A stretch of 7,281 bases of DNA, from the NCBI RefSeq assembly GCF_946885855.1, contig NZ_CAMPHH010000174.1:1-7281 (forward strand), given 5' to 3'. The notes below the pieces were generated by a model. It ran no database searches. It was not told where the DNA came from and worked only from the letters and a program-made list of their open reading frames with translations. The first letter of the stretch is position 1. Each line of letters opens with the position of its first letter. The DNA is from an uncultured Actinotalea sp. Lineage in GTDB: Bacteria > Actinomycetota > Actinomycetes > Actinomycetales > Cellulomonadaceae. Shown in pieces: positions 1 to 7,281 of the stretch. Both the position numbers and the translations under genes were made by a program.

Positions 1-4
1 CCGC

Positions 5-1579
5 ATGACCGCGCCCCCCGCGCCCAGCACTCCCCCGGCCGTCGCACCCTCGGTCACCGCCGCAGCGCCGTCGGACGCCCAGCCCTCCGGGGCGTCGTCG
101 TCGGCAGCGGGCACGGCCTGTCCCGGCATCGACCCCGCCGACCTGGCGACCTTCCTGCGCGTCGTGGACCAGGTGGCCGTCCTGCCGCAGGACCATCCCG
201 ACCACGCCACCGCCCGGCGCGCGGCGTCGGCCCTGTTCAAGGCGGCGAAGAAGCACCGCCGGACGGTCAAGCGGCAGGCGATCGACGCCGCCGACCGCGC
301 CGTGATCGAGGCGACGGCGACGGGCAGCCGCGGACGCATCGACGACGAGACCCGCGGCATCCCCCTGGTCTCGTCGGCCACGGGCGCGACCGCCGGCGAG
401 CTGCTCAAGCCGCGCCCCTGCTACGTCTGCAAGCAGCCGTACACGACGGTCGACGCGTTCTACCACCAGCTCTGCCCGACGTGCGCCACCCTCCACCACG
501 CCAAGCGGGACGCGCGGACGGACCTCACCGGACGCCGGGCGCTGCTGACGGGCGGCCGGGCCAAGATCGGCATGTACATCGCCCTGCGCCTGCTGCGGGA
601 CGGCGCGCACCTGACGATCACGACGCGGTTCCCCAAGGACGCCGCGCGGCGGTTCGCCGCGATGGAGGACGCGGGCGACTGGCTGCACCGGCTGAAGATC
701 GTCGGCATCGACCTGCGGGACCCGTCCCAGGTGGTGGCCCTGGCCGATGACGTCGCGGCCGCCGGGCCGCTCGACGTCCTCATCAACAACGCGGCGCAGA
801 CCGTCCGCCGGTCTCCGCAGGCGTACACCCGGCTCGTCGAGGCGGAGCTCGCGCCACTGACTCCGGCGCTCGAGCCGCTCGTCACCACCTACGGGCACAC
901 GAGCGACGCGCACCCGCGGGCGCTGGCCGGCTCGGTCACCTCCCTCACGAGCCCGGCGCTGGCCATCGAGCGCGCCGCCGCGACCGCAGCGGCCGAGGAC
1001 CTCGTGCAGCAGGCGCTCACGGCCGACGCCGCCGCGCTCGAGCGGCTCGTCGCCGGGACCGGCATCGACGCCGGCGGGCTCGTCCCGGACGAGGCGCACA
1101 CGAACAGCTGGGTCGCCACGGTCGAGCAGGTCGACCCGATGGAGCTGCTCGAGGTGCAGCTGTGCAACCAGACGGCGCCGTTCATCCTCATCAGCCGCCT
1201 GCGGCCGGCGCTGAAGGCCTCGCCGGCGCGGCGGACGTACGTGGTCAACGTCTCGGCGATGGAGGGCGTGTTCTCGCGCGGCTACAAGGGGCCCGGACAC
1301 CCGCACACGAACATGAGCAAGGCGGCCCTCAACATGCTCACGCGCACCAGCGCGGCCGACATGGCGGCCGACGGCATCCTCATGACGGCGGTCGACACCG
1401 GCTGGATCACCGACGAGCGGCCCCACTTCACCAAGGTCCGGCTCGCCGAGGAGGGCTTCCACGCCCCGCTGGACCTCGTCGACGGCGCGGCCCGCGTCTA
1501 CGACCCCGTCGTGCGGGGCGAGGCCGGCGAGGACCTGTACGGCTGCTTCCTCAAGGACTACGAGAAGGCCGCCTGGTAG
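5..1579 (+). CDS. Atypical SDR-like Rossmann-fold protein with N-terminal four-Cys motif
   Basis: This gene encodes 524 residues, about twice the length of a classical SDR. Residues 1-40 are Ala/Pro/Ser-rich and probably disordered. Residues 139-160 carry C139-x2-C142 and C157-x2-C160, a zinc-ribbon-like pattern. The nucleotide-binding fold starts near 178 with the glycine motif TGGRAKIG (182-189), then NNAA (261-264, the usual NNAG place), Asn388 at the position of the SDR active-site Asn, NVSAMEG (415-421), Lys439 in TNMSKAAL, and DTGW (464-467). Aligned by eye, the catalytic Ser falls on Ala418 and the YxxxK Tyr on Thr435, so ordinary SDR oxidoreduction is doubtful. Residues about 265-380 are far longer than this segment in classical SDRs. 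Binding of NAD(P) is inferred from the fold; substrate and role are unknown. From memory, similar long SDR-like proteins with the same cysteine motif exist in other organisms, so the substitutions may be family-wide. Only four bases precede the ATG, so the start cannot be tested and the gene could begin outside the window. Confidence 0.8.
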   Translation: MTAPPAPSTPPAVAPSVTAAAPSDAQPSGASSSAAGTACPGIDPADLATFLRVVDQVAVLPQDHPDHATARRAASALFKAAKKHRRTVKRQAIDAADRAVIEATATGSRGRIDDETRGIPLVSSATGATAGELLKPRPCYVCKQPYTTVDAFYHQLCPTCATLHHAKRDARTDLTGRRALLTGGRAKIGMYIALRLLRDGAHLTITTRFPKDAARRFAAMEDAGDWLHRLKIVGIDLRDPSQVVALADDVAAAGPLDVLINNAAQTVRRSPQAYTRLVEAELAPLTPALEPLVTTYGHTSDAHPRALAGSVTSLTSPALAIERAAATAAAEDLVQQALTADAAALERLVAGTGIDAGGLVPDEAHTNSWVATVEQVDPMELLEVQLCNQTAPFILISRLRPALKASPARRTYVVNVSAMEGVFSRGYKGPGHPHTNMSKAALNMLTRTSAADMAADGILMTAVDTGWITDERPHFTKVRLAEEGFHAPLDLVDGAARVYDPVVRGEAGEDLYGCFLKDYEKAAW

Positions 1580-1586
1580 GCGCACG

Positions 1587-1608
1587 CGGCGGGTCGCCCG
1601 ACCGGCCG
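1587..1608. terminator. GC-rich hairpin between convergent genes, possible bidirectional terminator
   Basis: The 30 bases between the SDR-like stop codon (1577-1579) and the jetC stop codon (1610-1612) contain an imperfect inverted repeat: arm 1587-1595, loop GCCC 1596-1599, arm 1600-1608. Eight of nine pairs match, the exception being a G-G mismatch at 1591/1604. No U-tract follows on either strand, so intrinsic termination is only an inference from the position between convergent genes and the stem strength. In DNA this GC-rich, a stem of this size could also arise by chance. Confidence 0.4.
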
Positions 1609-1609
1609 A

Positions 1610-4600
1610 TCAGCCGGGCCGCACCTCGTCCGCCACCTCGTCCGGCACGCCGACCACCGGCTTCGCCCGGGACCGGCCCGCGGCGTCCTTGAGCACGACG
1701 TACTTGAGGTCCACGTGCGGCTCGAGCGCCCCGAACTTGTCGTTCGGGGCGCCGATGACGAGCTGGAAGCCCAGGCCACGCCACGCGCCGACCGCCCGGC
1801 CGGTGAACCGCGCGTCCGCCTTGATGAGCGCCTCGTCGAGGAAGACCGGGGCGTACCGGGGACGGTCGGCGTCAGCGTCGCCGAGCTGGTAACGCAGGGC
1901 CGCGCCCACGATGAACGCGACGAGCTCCTGGGACTCGCCGCCGGACTTCTCACCGATGTGGTCGTAGAGCGCGACGTGCCGGCCGTCGAGGTCGACCTTC
2001 TCCGCGCTGAGCCGCACGTGCCGCCGCACGTCGACGAGGTCGGCGAAGTCGGGGGCCGTCCGCCGGATGCGGTCGATGACCTTCGCCATGCGGTGGTAGC
2101 GCCGCTCCCGCTCGGCGTCCGTGGCGTCCGTCGCCAGCAGCTCGCGCAGGTCGCGCAGCTCCGTGCGGAACCGCGCGACGACCGTGGACTGGATGTCGCG
2201 GGCGTCGATGCGCAGGCGGTGGTCGTCGTCGGCGAACGGCAGGTCGGCGAGGATGTCGTTGACCGGCCGGATCCGCTCCTTGATCTCCCGCACGGACCGG
2301 CTCAGCGCGTGGTGCAGGTCGGTGAGGTCGTTGCCCGACAGCCGCAGGAGGCTCTTGCGCCACTCCTCCTCCAGCTCGTGCAGCCCGTTGGCCTCGAGGT
2401 CGACGAGCAGCCGCTCGAAGTCCGCGTACGACTCCTCCGGGTCCGTGCCGAGGTTCGGGTCGGGCCAGCGCTCGACGAACGTCTCGAACGTGCGACGCAG
2501 GCCCTCGCGCGCGAGCCCGACCGCCTGCTGCGCCGCGACCCGCTCCGCGGCGAGCACCTGGGTCGCGCGCGCCGTCCGCTGGTCGAACGCGCGCAGCGCG
2601 TCGGCCGGCCGGGCGGGCCCGCCGGCGGGGGCCGCGTCCGGGGCGTCCCCGTCCTCGGCCCCCAGGTGACGCTCCAGGTACTCCCGGTGCTCCGCAGCGA
2701 CGACCGTGCCGGCGGCGCGCGCCGCGTCCAGCGCCTGCTGGGCCGCGTCGACCTCGTCGGTCGTCGACGCCCACCGCGCCTCGAGCTCCGCGGTCCGCCC
2801 CTTCGCCCGGCCGAGCTCTTCGGTGAGCGTCCGGATGCTCGCCTCCAGCTCGCCCGCCCGCCGCTGCAGCCGCTCGACCTCCGGGCTGCCCGACGTCACG
2901 CCGTCGATGACCCGCAGCCAGCGCGTCACCTCGGCCTCGGCGCCGCCGACATCGACCTGGTCCCACGTGACGTCCCGCAGGGAGGCGTAGGCGGTGCGCC
3001 GGCTCTCCAGCCCGTCGAGCCGCCGGCCCGCCGCCTCGGCCTCGGCCTCCGCCGATCCCAGGCGCTCCTCGGCCCGCGAAATCCGCTCGTCGAGGTCGGC
3101 GAGGAGCCGGGCGTTGCTGAAGCCCAGGACGTTCGCCCGCCCCTGGCCGCCGTGGGCACCCCGGTGCCCCTCGGAGACCTGCCCGGAGCGGGTCAGCGCC
3201 TTGCTGTGCTGGGCCAGCTCACCGGGGGTGTCGACGCACACGAACGCGAACCGGGAGGCGAGCTCGCTGCGCACCCACCCGGCGAACGGTCCGGGCCGCA
3301 GGTCGAGGCGACCCGGCAGCGTGCGGGGGTCCAGCGCGACGTCGTCGCGCAGCCCCGTGGGGACGCCCTCGAACCGGATCCGGCGGGCGGTCGGCACCGC
3401 GTCGATCGCGGCGCGGAAGGCCCGCAGGTGCGCCGCGTCGAGGAGCAGCAAGGTCGCGAACCCGCCGAGCGCCACGTTGAACGCGTCGCGCCACGGCTCG
3501 TGCTCGGTGCGCACCTCGACCAGCTCGGCGACGAACGGCAGGTCGGCGGCGGTGAGCCCAGCCGCCTCCGCGAGCGCCTGCCGGGCCCGGTGGAGGTCGC
3601 CCGGGATGTTGTCGGCGCGGCGGGCGGCCTGGGCACGCTCCTCACGCAGCGCGGCGAGGTCCGACCGCGCCGCCGCCCGCTCCGCCATCGCCTCCGCGAA
3701 CGCGGTACGGGTCGCGTCCTTGGCGCCGACGTCGTCCAGCGCCGCTCCCCCGCGGGCCAGCAGCGCCGCGAGGTCCGCGGCGGAGGTGACCGACGCGCCG
3801 AGCGGCTCCATCAGGGCGTCGAGCCGCCGCCGGGCCTCGGTGACGCGCTCGAGGCGCTGCTCGGCGCCCCGCACCTCGCGCTGCGCCGTCGCCAGGCGGT
3901 CCCCGCCGGAGGCCCACAGCGTCTCGCGGACCCCGTCGAGCTCGGCACGTGCGGCCTCGACGCGCGTGCCCGTCTCGAGGACGACCCGCCGGGCGTCCGC
4001 GTGCTCCCGCTGCAGCTCGCCCTCGACGGAGCGCAGGAGGTCCAGGCGCCGCTCGTCGCGCCACAGGGCGACCGGTGACGTGGGCGCGTCGACCGACCCG
4101 AGCGCGTCGAGGACCCGCAGCCGCTCCGAGGCCTCCTCGATGCTCGCGCGGTGCTGCCGGATCGGCTCGAGTGCCTTGACCTGCTGCCGCGCGGTGATCA
4201 TCTGCTGACGGGTGCCGCTGAGCTTGTCGAACTGCTCGACGACGGCGTCGGCCGTCGCGAACGTGCTCGGCTCCTCCAGCACCATCGCCTTGTACAGGGC
4301 GTCGACGGTGGTGATCTGCTGCCCCGCCTGGATCCGCCCGAGCAGCGCGACGGCCTTGGCCCCGTCGCCGGTCGCCCCGATCCCGAGGGTCAGGTGCAGG
4401 CGTGCGGTGTACTCCCGATCGGTGTCGAAGGGCGTGAGCCCCGCACGCGTCACCGCACCACGGGAGAGCCGGTCGACGACAGCGGCCTCGAGGTCGCGCA
4501 GGTCGAACGGACCGTCGCAGGTCGCCCGGACCGCGACGACGTCCTCCAGCGTGCGCGCCGCCGACGGCACGTACCAGGCCCGCACCGCGGTGAAGAGGCG

Positions 4601-5008
4601 GTCCGCCTGGTCGGCCCAGGTCATCGCGACCGCGGTCCAGGTGTCCTGGCCGTCGCCGCGCAGCACCCGTTCGCGCGTGCCGTCCTCGGTGCGGGACTCG
4701 TCGAGCTTGCCGCGGGCGTAGGACACGATGTTGCGCTGGTCCTTGCCGCGCGGCCGCCCGACGACACCACCGTTGGACGCCCCGTTGAACGGCGTGGTGT
4801 GCGGCATGAGCAGCGCGATGTAGGCGTCCATGAGCGTGGACTTGCCCGAGCCCGAGCCGCCCGCGAGGAGCGTCGCCGTCGACGCGAGCCGCAGGACGTG
4901 GTGCCCGTCGTAGCCGCCCCAGTTGACCAGCTGCAGGTCGCGCGCGACCCACTGCTGGCCGGTGGACGACTGCGGGACGAGCCCGAAGAGCGTGTCGACC
5001 ATCGTCAT
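1610..5008 (-). CDS. jetC: JetC/MksB-like SMC-type ATPase of a Wadjet condensin
   Basis: This 1132-residue protein is the motor subunit of a Wadjet/MksBEF complex. In studied systems it dimerises, binds the JetA kleisin and JetB, and uses ATP to extrude DNA loops. The N-terminal head half has Walker A GGSGSGKS (50-57). Charged helical segments from about 265 to 465 and 635 to 845 look like the two coiled-coil arms. They flank a globular hinge-like region at about 485-635, which includes [13 protein letters not shown] (504-516) and [14 protein letters not shown] (626-639). The C-terminal head half has the ABC signature KSGGES (1021-1026) and Walker B VFLDEA (1055-1060), followed by a D-loop-like LIKAD (1061-1065). 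All key ATPase motifs look intact and the length suits the family. Residues about 783-802 form an Asp/Ala/Pro/Gly-rich, probably flexible break in the second arm. The start ATG overlaps the jetB stop as ATGA and has a strong Shine-Dalgarno sequence; a second Met two codons on is the only close alternative. The expected downstream jetD is absent. Confidence 0.93.
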   Translation of the reverse strand: MTMVDTLFGLVPQSSTGQQWVARDLQLVNWGGYDGHHVLRLASTATLLAGGSGSGKSTLMDAYIALLMPHTTPFNGASNGGVVGRPRGKDQRNIVSYARGKLDESRTEDGTRERVLRGDGQDTWTAVAMTWADQADRLFTAVRAWYVPSAARTLEDVVAVRATCDGPFDLRDLEAAVVDRLSRGAVTRAGLTPFDTDREYTARLHLTLGIGATGDGAKAVALLGRIQAGQQITTVDALYKAMVLEEPSTFATADAVVEQFDKLSGTRQQMITARQQVKALEPIRQHRASIEEASERLRVLDALGSVDAPTSPVALWRDERRLDLLRSVEGELQREHADARRVVLETGTRVEAARAELDGVRETLWASGGDRLATAQREVRGAEQRLERVTEARRRLDALMEPLGASVTSAADLAALLARGGAALDDVGAKDATRTAFAEAMAERAAARSDLAALREERAQAARRADNIPGDLHRARQALAEAAGLTAADLPFVAELVEVRTEHEPWRDAFNVALGGFATLLLLDAAHLRAFRAAIDAVPTARRIRFEGVPTGLRDDVALDPRTLPGRLDLRPGPFAGWVRSELASRFAFVCVDTPGELAQHSKALTRSGQVSEGHRGAHGGQGRANVLGFSNARLLADLDERISRAEERLGSAEAEAEAAGRRLDGLESRRTAYASLRDVTWDQVDVGGAEAEVTRWLRVIDGVTSGSPEVERLQRRAGELEASIRTLTEELGRAKGRTAELEARWASTTDEVDAAQQALDAARAAGTVVAAEHREYLERHLGAEDGDAPDAAPAGGPARPADALRAFDQRTARATQVLAAERVAAQQAVGLAREGLRRTFETFVERWPDPNLGTDPEESYADFERLLVDLEANGLHELEEEWRKSLLRLSGNDLTDLHHALSRSVREIKERIRPVNDILADLPFADDDHRLRIDARDIQSTVVARFRTELRDLRELLATDATDAERERRYHRMAKVIDRIRRTAPDFADLVDVRRHVRLSAEKVDLDGRHVALYDHIGEKSGGESQELVAFIVGAALRYQLGDADADRPRYAPVFLDEALIKADARFTGRAVGAWRGLGFQLVIGAPNDKFGALEPHVDLKYVVLKDAAGRSRAKPVVGVPDEVADEVRPG

Positions 5009-5679
5009 CGCGCGGCCTCCTGGGTGCGGTTCTGCTCGCGGAGCCAGTCCCGCAGCTCCACCAGCCGCGCGGTGCTCAGCACCACCTCCACGAGCGGGGT
5101 GACGCGGTACCGCCCCTCCGACTCCTCCTCGATGAGGCCGTCCTTCGCGAGCCGCTGGACCGCCGCGCGGATCTCCCGCTGCCGGGTCGCGAGGTTCGTC
5201 TCGTCGGGGTCGAAGTAGGTGAGCGCGGTCTGCTCCATCTCCTCGACGTCGACCCGCACCGACGTCTGCCCGGCGCCCTGCTCGCGCTGGAACACCGTGC
5301 GCAGGTGGACGAGGACGAGCGTCTCAGCGCGCGTGTACGCCTCGTCGCGCAGCAGCACCGGGACGTCGAGCTCGGCCGAGCGCACCTGCTTCTTGTAGGC
5401 GACGCCGCGCTCGTGGTCGACGACGAGGTGGACGAACAGGTCGTGCAGCCGGGACTCCACCACCTGCTGGTTCTCGAGCAGAGTGCGCCACTGGGCGGGG
5501 CTGCGCTCGGCCAGCAGGAAGCGGCGCTGCAGCAGCCGCACGAGGAGGCGGCGCACGTCCGCGTCGAGCGTGCCGGAGTCCCCGGCGAAGAGCTCCGACG
5601 GGTCCTCCTCCATGGGGACGGGCGCGATGAACGCCGTCGCGCTCCCCGGCGTCGCGGCCTCGGTCGTCGTGTCAGTCAT
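5005..5679 (-). CDS. jetB: JetB/MksE-like DUF4194 subunit of a Wadjet condensin
   Basis: This 224-residue protein matches, by recognition of sequence character, the DUF4194 family (JetB). These are winged-helix KITE-like proteins that bind the JetA kleisin in the condensin core. Residues 1-25 are Thr/Ala/Pro-rich and probably disordered. The rest alternates helices and strands, ending in a winged-helix-like segment rich in charged residues ([20 protein letters not shown], then a Val/Leu-rich C-terminal helix). The open frame runs much further upstream (to 6459), but that part is Arg/Ser/Thr-rich shadow of jetA. The chosen ATG at 5679 starts [12 protein letters not shown], has a good Shine-Dalgarno sequence 8 bases upstream, and overlaps the jetA stop by 8 bases. 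The stop overlaps the jetC start by 4 bases. This arrangement points to translational coupling and balanced subunit synthesis. Confidence 0.92.
   Translation of the reverse strand: MTDTTTEAATPGSATAFIAPVPMEEDPSELFAGDSGTLDADVRRLLVRLLQRRFLLAERSPAQWRTLLENQQVVESRLHDLFVHLVVDHERGVAYKKQVRSAELDVPVLLRDEAYTRAETLVLVHLRTVFQREQGAGQTSVRVDVEEMEQTALTYFDPDETNLATRQREIRAAVQRLAKDGLIEEESEGRYRVTPLVEVVLSTARLVELRDWLREQNRTQEAAR
5016..5021 (-). promoter_or_regulatory. Ribosome binding site of jetC
   Basis: Read on the minus strand this is AGGAGG, a near-perfect Shine-Dalgarno sequence, 7 bases before the ATG at 5008. It lies within the last codons of jetB and supports this start over the Met two codons later. Confidence 0.85.
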
Positions 5680-7153
5680 CGTCCGCGTCCTCCACTCGTG
5701 CGGTGACGGCACCGAACGCGAAGCGCCGTCGGGTCCCGTCGGGGCGGACGGCGACCACCGAGGCGACGTCGTCCTGCTCGTCCATGCCCAGCTCGTGGGC
5801 CAGCTCGATGAGCCCGAGGAGGTCCACGGGCCGGCGGAGTCCCTCCGGCGCCGCGTCGAACGCCGCCGCGACGTCGACGGTGCCGGCGCCGCCCACCATC
5901 CCGGCGAGGTGCTGCCGCAGCTGCTGGTAGTGCGCCCCGCCCCAGGCGCGGGCCTCGTCGTCCGAGACGTCCGGGCCGCCGTGGTCGTCCCACGCGGCCA
6001 GCGGCGACGGCGGCTGCGAGGGCCGCAGGTCACCGGGGGTCTGGCGCAGGTGGTCGACGTCGGCCACGGGCAGCCGGCGCAGGGGCTCGACCGCGTGCCC
6101 GCGACGGGCGTCCGGCGTCCACGCCTGCAGGCCGCGCATGACGTCCCGCAGGAGCTCGTCGACCTGACGGTCCCGCAGCGGGTCGTGGTTCCGGACCTGG
6201 GCGGTGATGACGTACGAGGCCTCGCGCTGGGCGGTGAAGACGAGGTCCAGCCCCTGCTCGATCCGGCGGACGAGGTCCCGCAGCTCGCCGCGCTGCTGCG
6301 GCAGCAGCCGCCGGGTGAAGGGGTGCTGCAGGACGACGTCGAGCCGGCCCGAGAGCTCGTCGAGGTGCTGCGCGTCCCCGATGAGCCGCAGCGCCCCCGC
6401 GAAGGCGCGGCCCTCCGCGGTCGACTCCATGACGTGCTCGCCGCGCTCGAGGTACTCACGCAGCACCTCGCCGGTGGGCCGCTCGTCCTGGCGCAGCGCG
6501 GTGACGACGTCGCGCTGCATCGCCTTGATGGACTCCGCGACCCGCGCGAAGTCCGCGGGCAGCTCCCGCACGAGGTGCAGGACGTTCTCCGCCTCCTCGA
6601 GGAGCTGCTCCTCGTCCACCTCCTCGACGACCCCGGTGCGCTGGATCTCGGCGAGCTCCGCGCGCAGCCGCGTGATCTCGGCGTCGAGGCGGGCCATCCG
6701 CACGAGGACGTCCGGGTCGGCGTCCTGGGCCAGCCGCTCCACCGCGTCGAGGAGGGTCCGGACGCGGGAGCGGGACACCCGTGCCCGCGCGCCGCCGGCC
6801 CGACCGGCGACCTCGAGCGCGCCGACGGCGTGCGCGGAGAGCCGGTACACCTCGACGTCGTCCTCGAGCACCTGCCGGACGAGCCACCCCGCGTCCGCCC
6901 ACTGCCGGCACAGGTCGCGCGCGTTGGCCGTCGCCGGCAGGCCGTCCTCGTGACCGGCCGCCCGGAGCTCGTCGAGCGCGGTGCCGACCTCGGCGTGCGC
7001 GTCCGCCACGGGGACGGTGGGTCGCTCGGCGGTGAAGAGCATCGACAGCAGCGAGACGACGAGCGGTGCGTGCCGCTTGTGGAGCAGGTCCAGCATGGGG
7101 TTCTGGAACGCCCGGACCGCCCCCAGGTACGCCGCTTCCGCTCGCGTCATCAT
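5672..7153 (-). CDS. jetA: JetA/MksF-like DUF3375 kleisin subunit of a Wadjet condensin
   Basis: This 493-residue protein is recognised as DUF3375 (JetA), the kleisin-like subunit that bridges the JetC heads and binds JetB. The N-terminus reads [20 protein letters not shown], followed by a mostly helical region of about 100 residues of winged-helix character. Residues about 130-220 are strongly charged and helical, probably coiled coil. A helical middle (about 230-350, with [19 protein letters not shown] near 277-295) follows, then a Pro/Gly/Asp-rich linker (about 370-400). A C-terminal domain ends in an acidic tail (EDADDD). It is the first gene of the operon. The frame stays open to 7276, but that extension would cross the terminator-like hairpin and uses a CTA codon, atypical here, so it is rejected. 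Two adjacent ATGs (7153 and 7150) are possible starts. Neither has a Shine-Dalgarno sequence, unlike the next two genes, which suggests leaderless translation. Confidence 0.92.
   Translation of the reverse strand: MMTRAEAAYLGAVRAFQNPMLDLLHKRHAPLVVSLLSMLFTAERPTVPVADAHAEVGTALDELRAAGHEDGLPATANARDLCRQWADAGWLVRQVLEDDVEVYRLSAHAVGALEVAGRAGGARARVSRSRVRTLLDAVERLAQDADPDVLVRMARLDAEITRLRAELAEIQRTGVVEEVDEEQLLEEAENVLHLVRELPADFARVAESIKAMQRDVVTALRQDERPTGEVLREYLERGEHVMESTAEGRAFAGALRLIGDAQHLDELSGRLDVVLQHPFTRRLLPQQRGELRDLVRRIEQGLDLVFTAQREASYVITAQVRNHDPLRDRQVDELLRDVMRGLQAWTPDARRGHAVEPLRRLPVADVDHLRQTPGDLRPSQPPSPLAAWDDHGGPDVSDDEARAWGGAHYQQLRQHLAGMVGGAGTVDVAAAFDAAPEGLRRPVDLLGLIELAHELGMDEQDDVASVVAVRPDGTRRRFAFGAVTARVEDADDD
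5688..5693 (-). promoter_or_regulatory. Ribosome binding site of jetB
   Basis: Read on the minus strand this is GGAGGA, 8 bases before the ATG at 5679. It lies inside the 3' end of jetA and decides the jetB start against the much longer upstream open frame. Confidence 0.85.
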
Positions 7154-7161
7154 CGCGGGAC

Positions 7162-7167
7162 AGAGTA
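7162..7167 (-). promoter_or_regulatory. Possible -10 element of the jetABC promoter
   Basis: The minus strand reads TACTCT, which fits the TANNNT form of an actinobacterial housekeeping-sigma -10 element. Eight bases separate it from the A of the jetA ATG at 7153, so transcription could begin at or within a few bases of the start codon and give a leaderless mRNA. It is one of the few AT-containing spots in the region. No convincing -35 hexamer is visible at the usual distance, so the call is tentative. Confidence 0.35.
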
Positions 7168-7173
7168 GGCCCC

Positions 7174-7192
7174 GGCGCCGACACCGGGCGCC
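7174..7192. repeat. Short inverted repeat GGCGCC-N7-GGCGCC upstream of jetA
   Basis: GGCGCC occurs at 7174-7179 and 7187-7192. Because the word is its own reverse complement, the two copies are both direct and inverted repeats. They sit between the possible -10 element and the -35 region of jetA, where a repressor could bind. GGCGCC is a common word in DNA of this composition, so this may be chance. Confidence 0.25.
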
Positions 7193-7242
7193 AGGCACCA
7201 CGGGCTGTCGGGGGCCGGCAGACGTCCGCGGCCGGGCACGAC

Positions 7243-7274
7243 GAAGGCCCCTGACCGGCGGGTCAGGGGCCTTC
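7243..7274. terminator. Strong terminator-like hairpin upstream of jetA
   Basis: A perfect 14-base-pair stem (7243-7256 with 7261-7274) closes a GGCG loop. Four further pairs (7239-7242 with 7278-7281) can form after a three-base bulge. The AAGGCCCCTGACC/GGTCAGGGGCCTT arms resemble terminators common in high-GC actinobacteria. No U-run follows on either strand within the window, which is usual for such terminators. It probably ends a transcript from an upstream gene outside the window or insulates the jet operon; direction cannot be decided from what is visible. Confidence 0.7.
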
Positions 7275-7281
7275 ATCGTCG

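Noticed and set aside
1..1609. A jetD gene or remnant on the minus strand downstream of jetC
   Set aside because: The minus-strand open frames at 460-888 and 889-1248 are Ser/Ala/Arg-rich shadows of the SDR-like gene with no DUF3322/DUF2220 features. The 30-base gap after jetC has no room for a remnant.
1715..4078. 787-codon open frame on the plus strand, antisense to jetC
   Set aside because: It is the mirror of a GC-rich coding strand. The translation is a low-complexity Arg/Val/Leu/Pro/Gly mix with no recognisable domain, while the minus strand encodes a clear SMC-like ATPase.
5680..6459. Upstream extension of the jetB frame to a 484-residue protein
   Set aside because: The added 260 residues are Arg/Ser/Thr-rich shadow of jetA, and the internal ATG at 5679 has a clear ribosome binding site and a normal start for the family.
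5483..7168. 561-codon open frame on the plus strand, antisense to jetA and the start of jetB
   Set aside because: It has the same shadow character: biased composition and no motifs. The opposite strand carries the recognised DUF3375 and DUF4194 genes.
7154..7276. Upstream extension of jetA to a 534-residue protein
   Set aside because: The extension crosses the terminator-like hairpin, is Arg/Pro-rich, and uses a CTA codon atypical of the gene. DUF3375 similarity begins at MMTRAEAAY.
1..7281. tRNA or rRNA genes, CRISPR arrays, insertion sequences or attachment sites
   Set aside because: None was seen: there are no regularly spaced repeats, no transposase-like protein and no tRNA-like fold, and the DNA is almost fully coding. 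Structural RNA was judged by eye only.

Overview
The window is very GC-rich, with codons ending almost always in G or C, genes packed tightly with short overlaps, and GGAGG-type ribosome binding sites inside the operon. This fits a high-GC actinobacterium, perhaps a Cellulomonas-like member of the Micrococcales; the genus is a guess. There are four convincing protein genes and almost no non-coding DNA.

The left fifth (5-1579, + strand) encodes an unusual 524-residue short-chain dehydrogenase/reductase (SDR)-like protein. It has a low-complexity N-terminus, a four-cysteine zinc-ribbon-like motif ahead of the Rossmann fold, a long insertion in the fold, and no recognisable catalytic Ser or Tyr. 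A 30-base gap with an imperfect hairpin separates it from the next gene, which converges on it.

The rest (7153 down to 1610, - strand) is a three-gene operon, jetA-jetB-jetC. The products are a DUF3375-type kleisin-like subunit (JetA/MksF), a DUF4194-type winged-helix KITE-like subunit (JetB/MksE) and an 1132-residue SMC-like coiled-coil ATPase (JetC/MksB). jetA and jetB overlap by 8 bases and jetB and jetC by 4, so the three are probably co-translated. Together they match the loop-extruding core of a Wadjet (JetABCD, MksBEFG) anti-plasmid condensin.

The notable point is what is missing. The nuclease gene jetD (MksG; DUF3322/DUF2220, Toprim-like) normally follows jetC. Here jetC is followed after 30 bases by the convergent SDR-like gene, and no jetD or jetD remnant is visible. 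The locus is either a JetABC/MksBEF core without its nuclease, a system that has lost jetD, or one whose nuclease lies elsewhere.

The right end (7154-7281) is the upstream region of jetA. It holds a strong terminator-like hairpin, a small inverted repeat and a possible -10 element placed so that the jetA mRNA could be leaderless.
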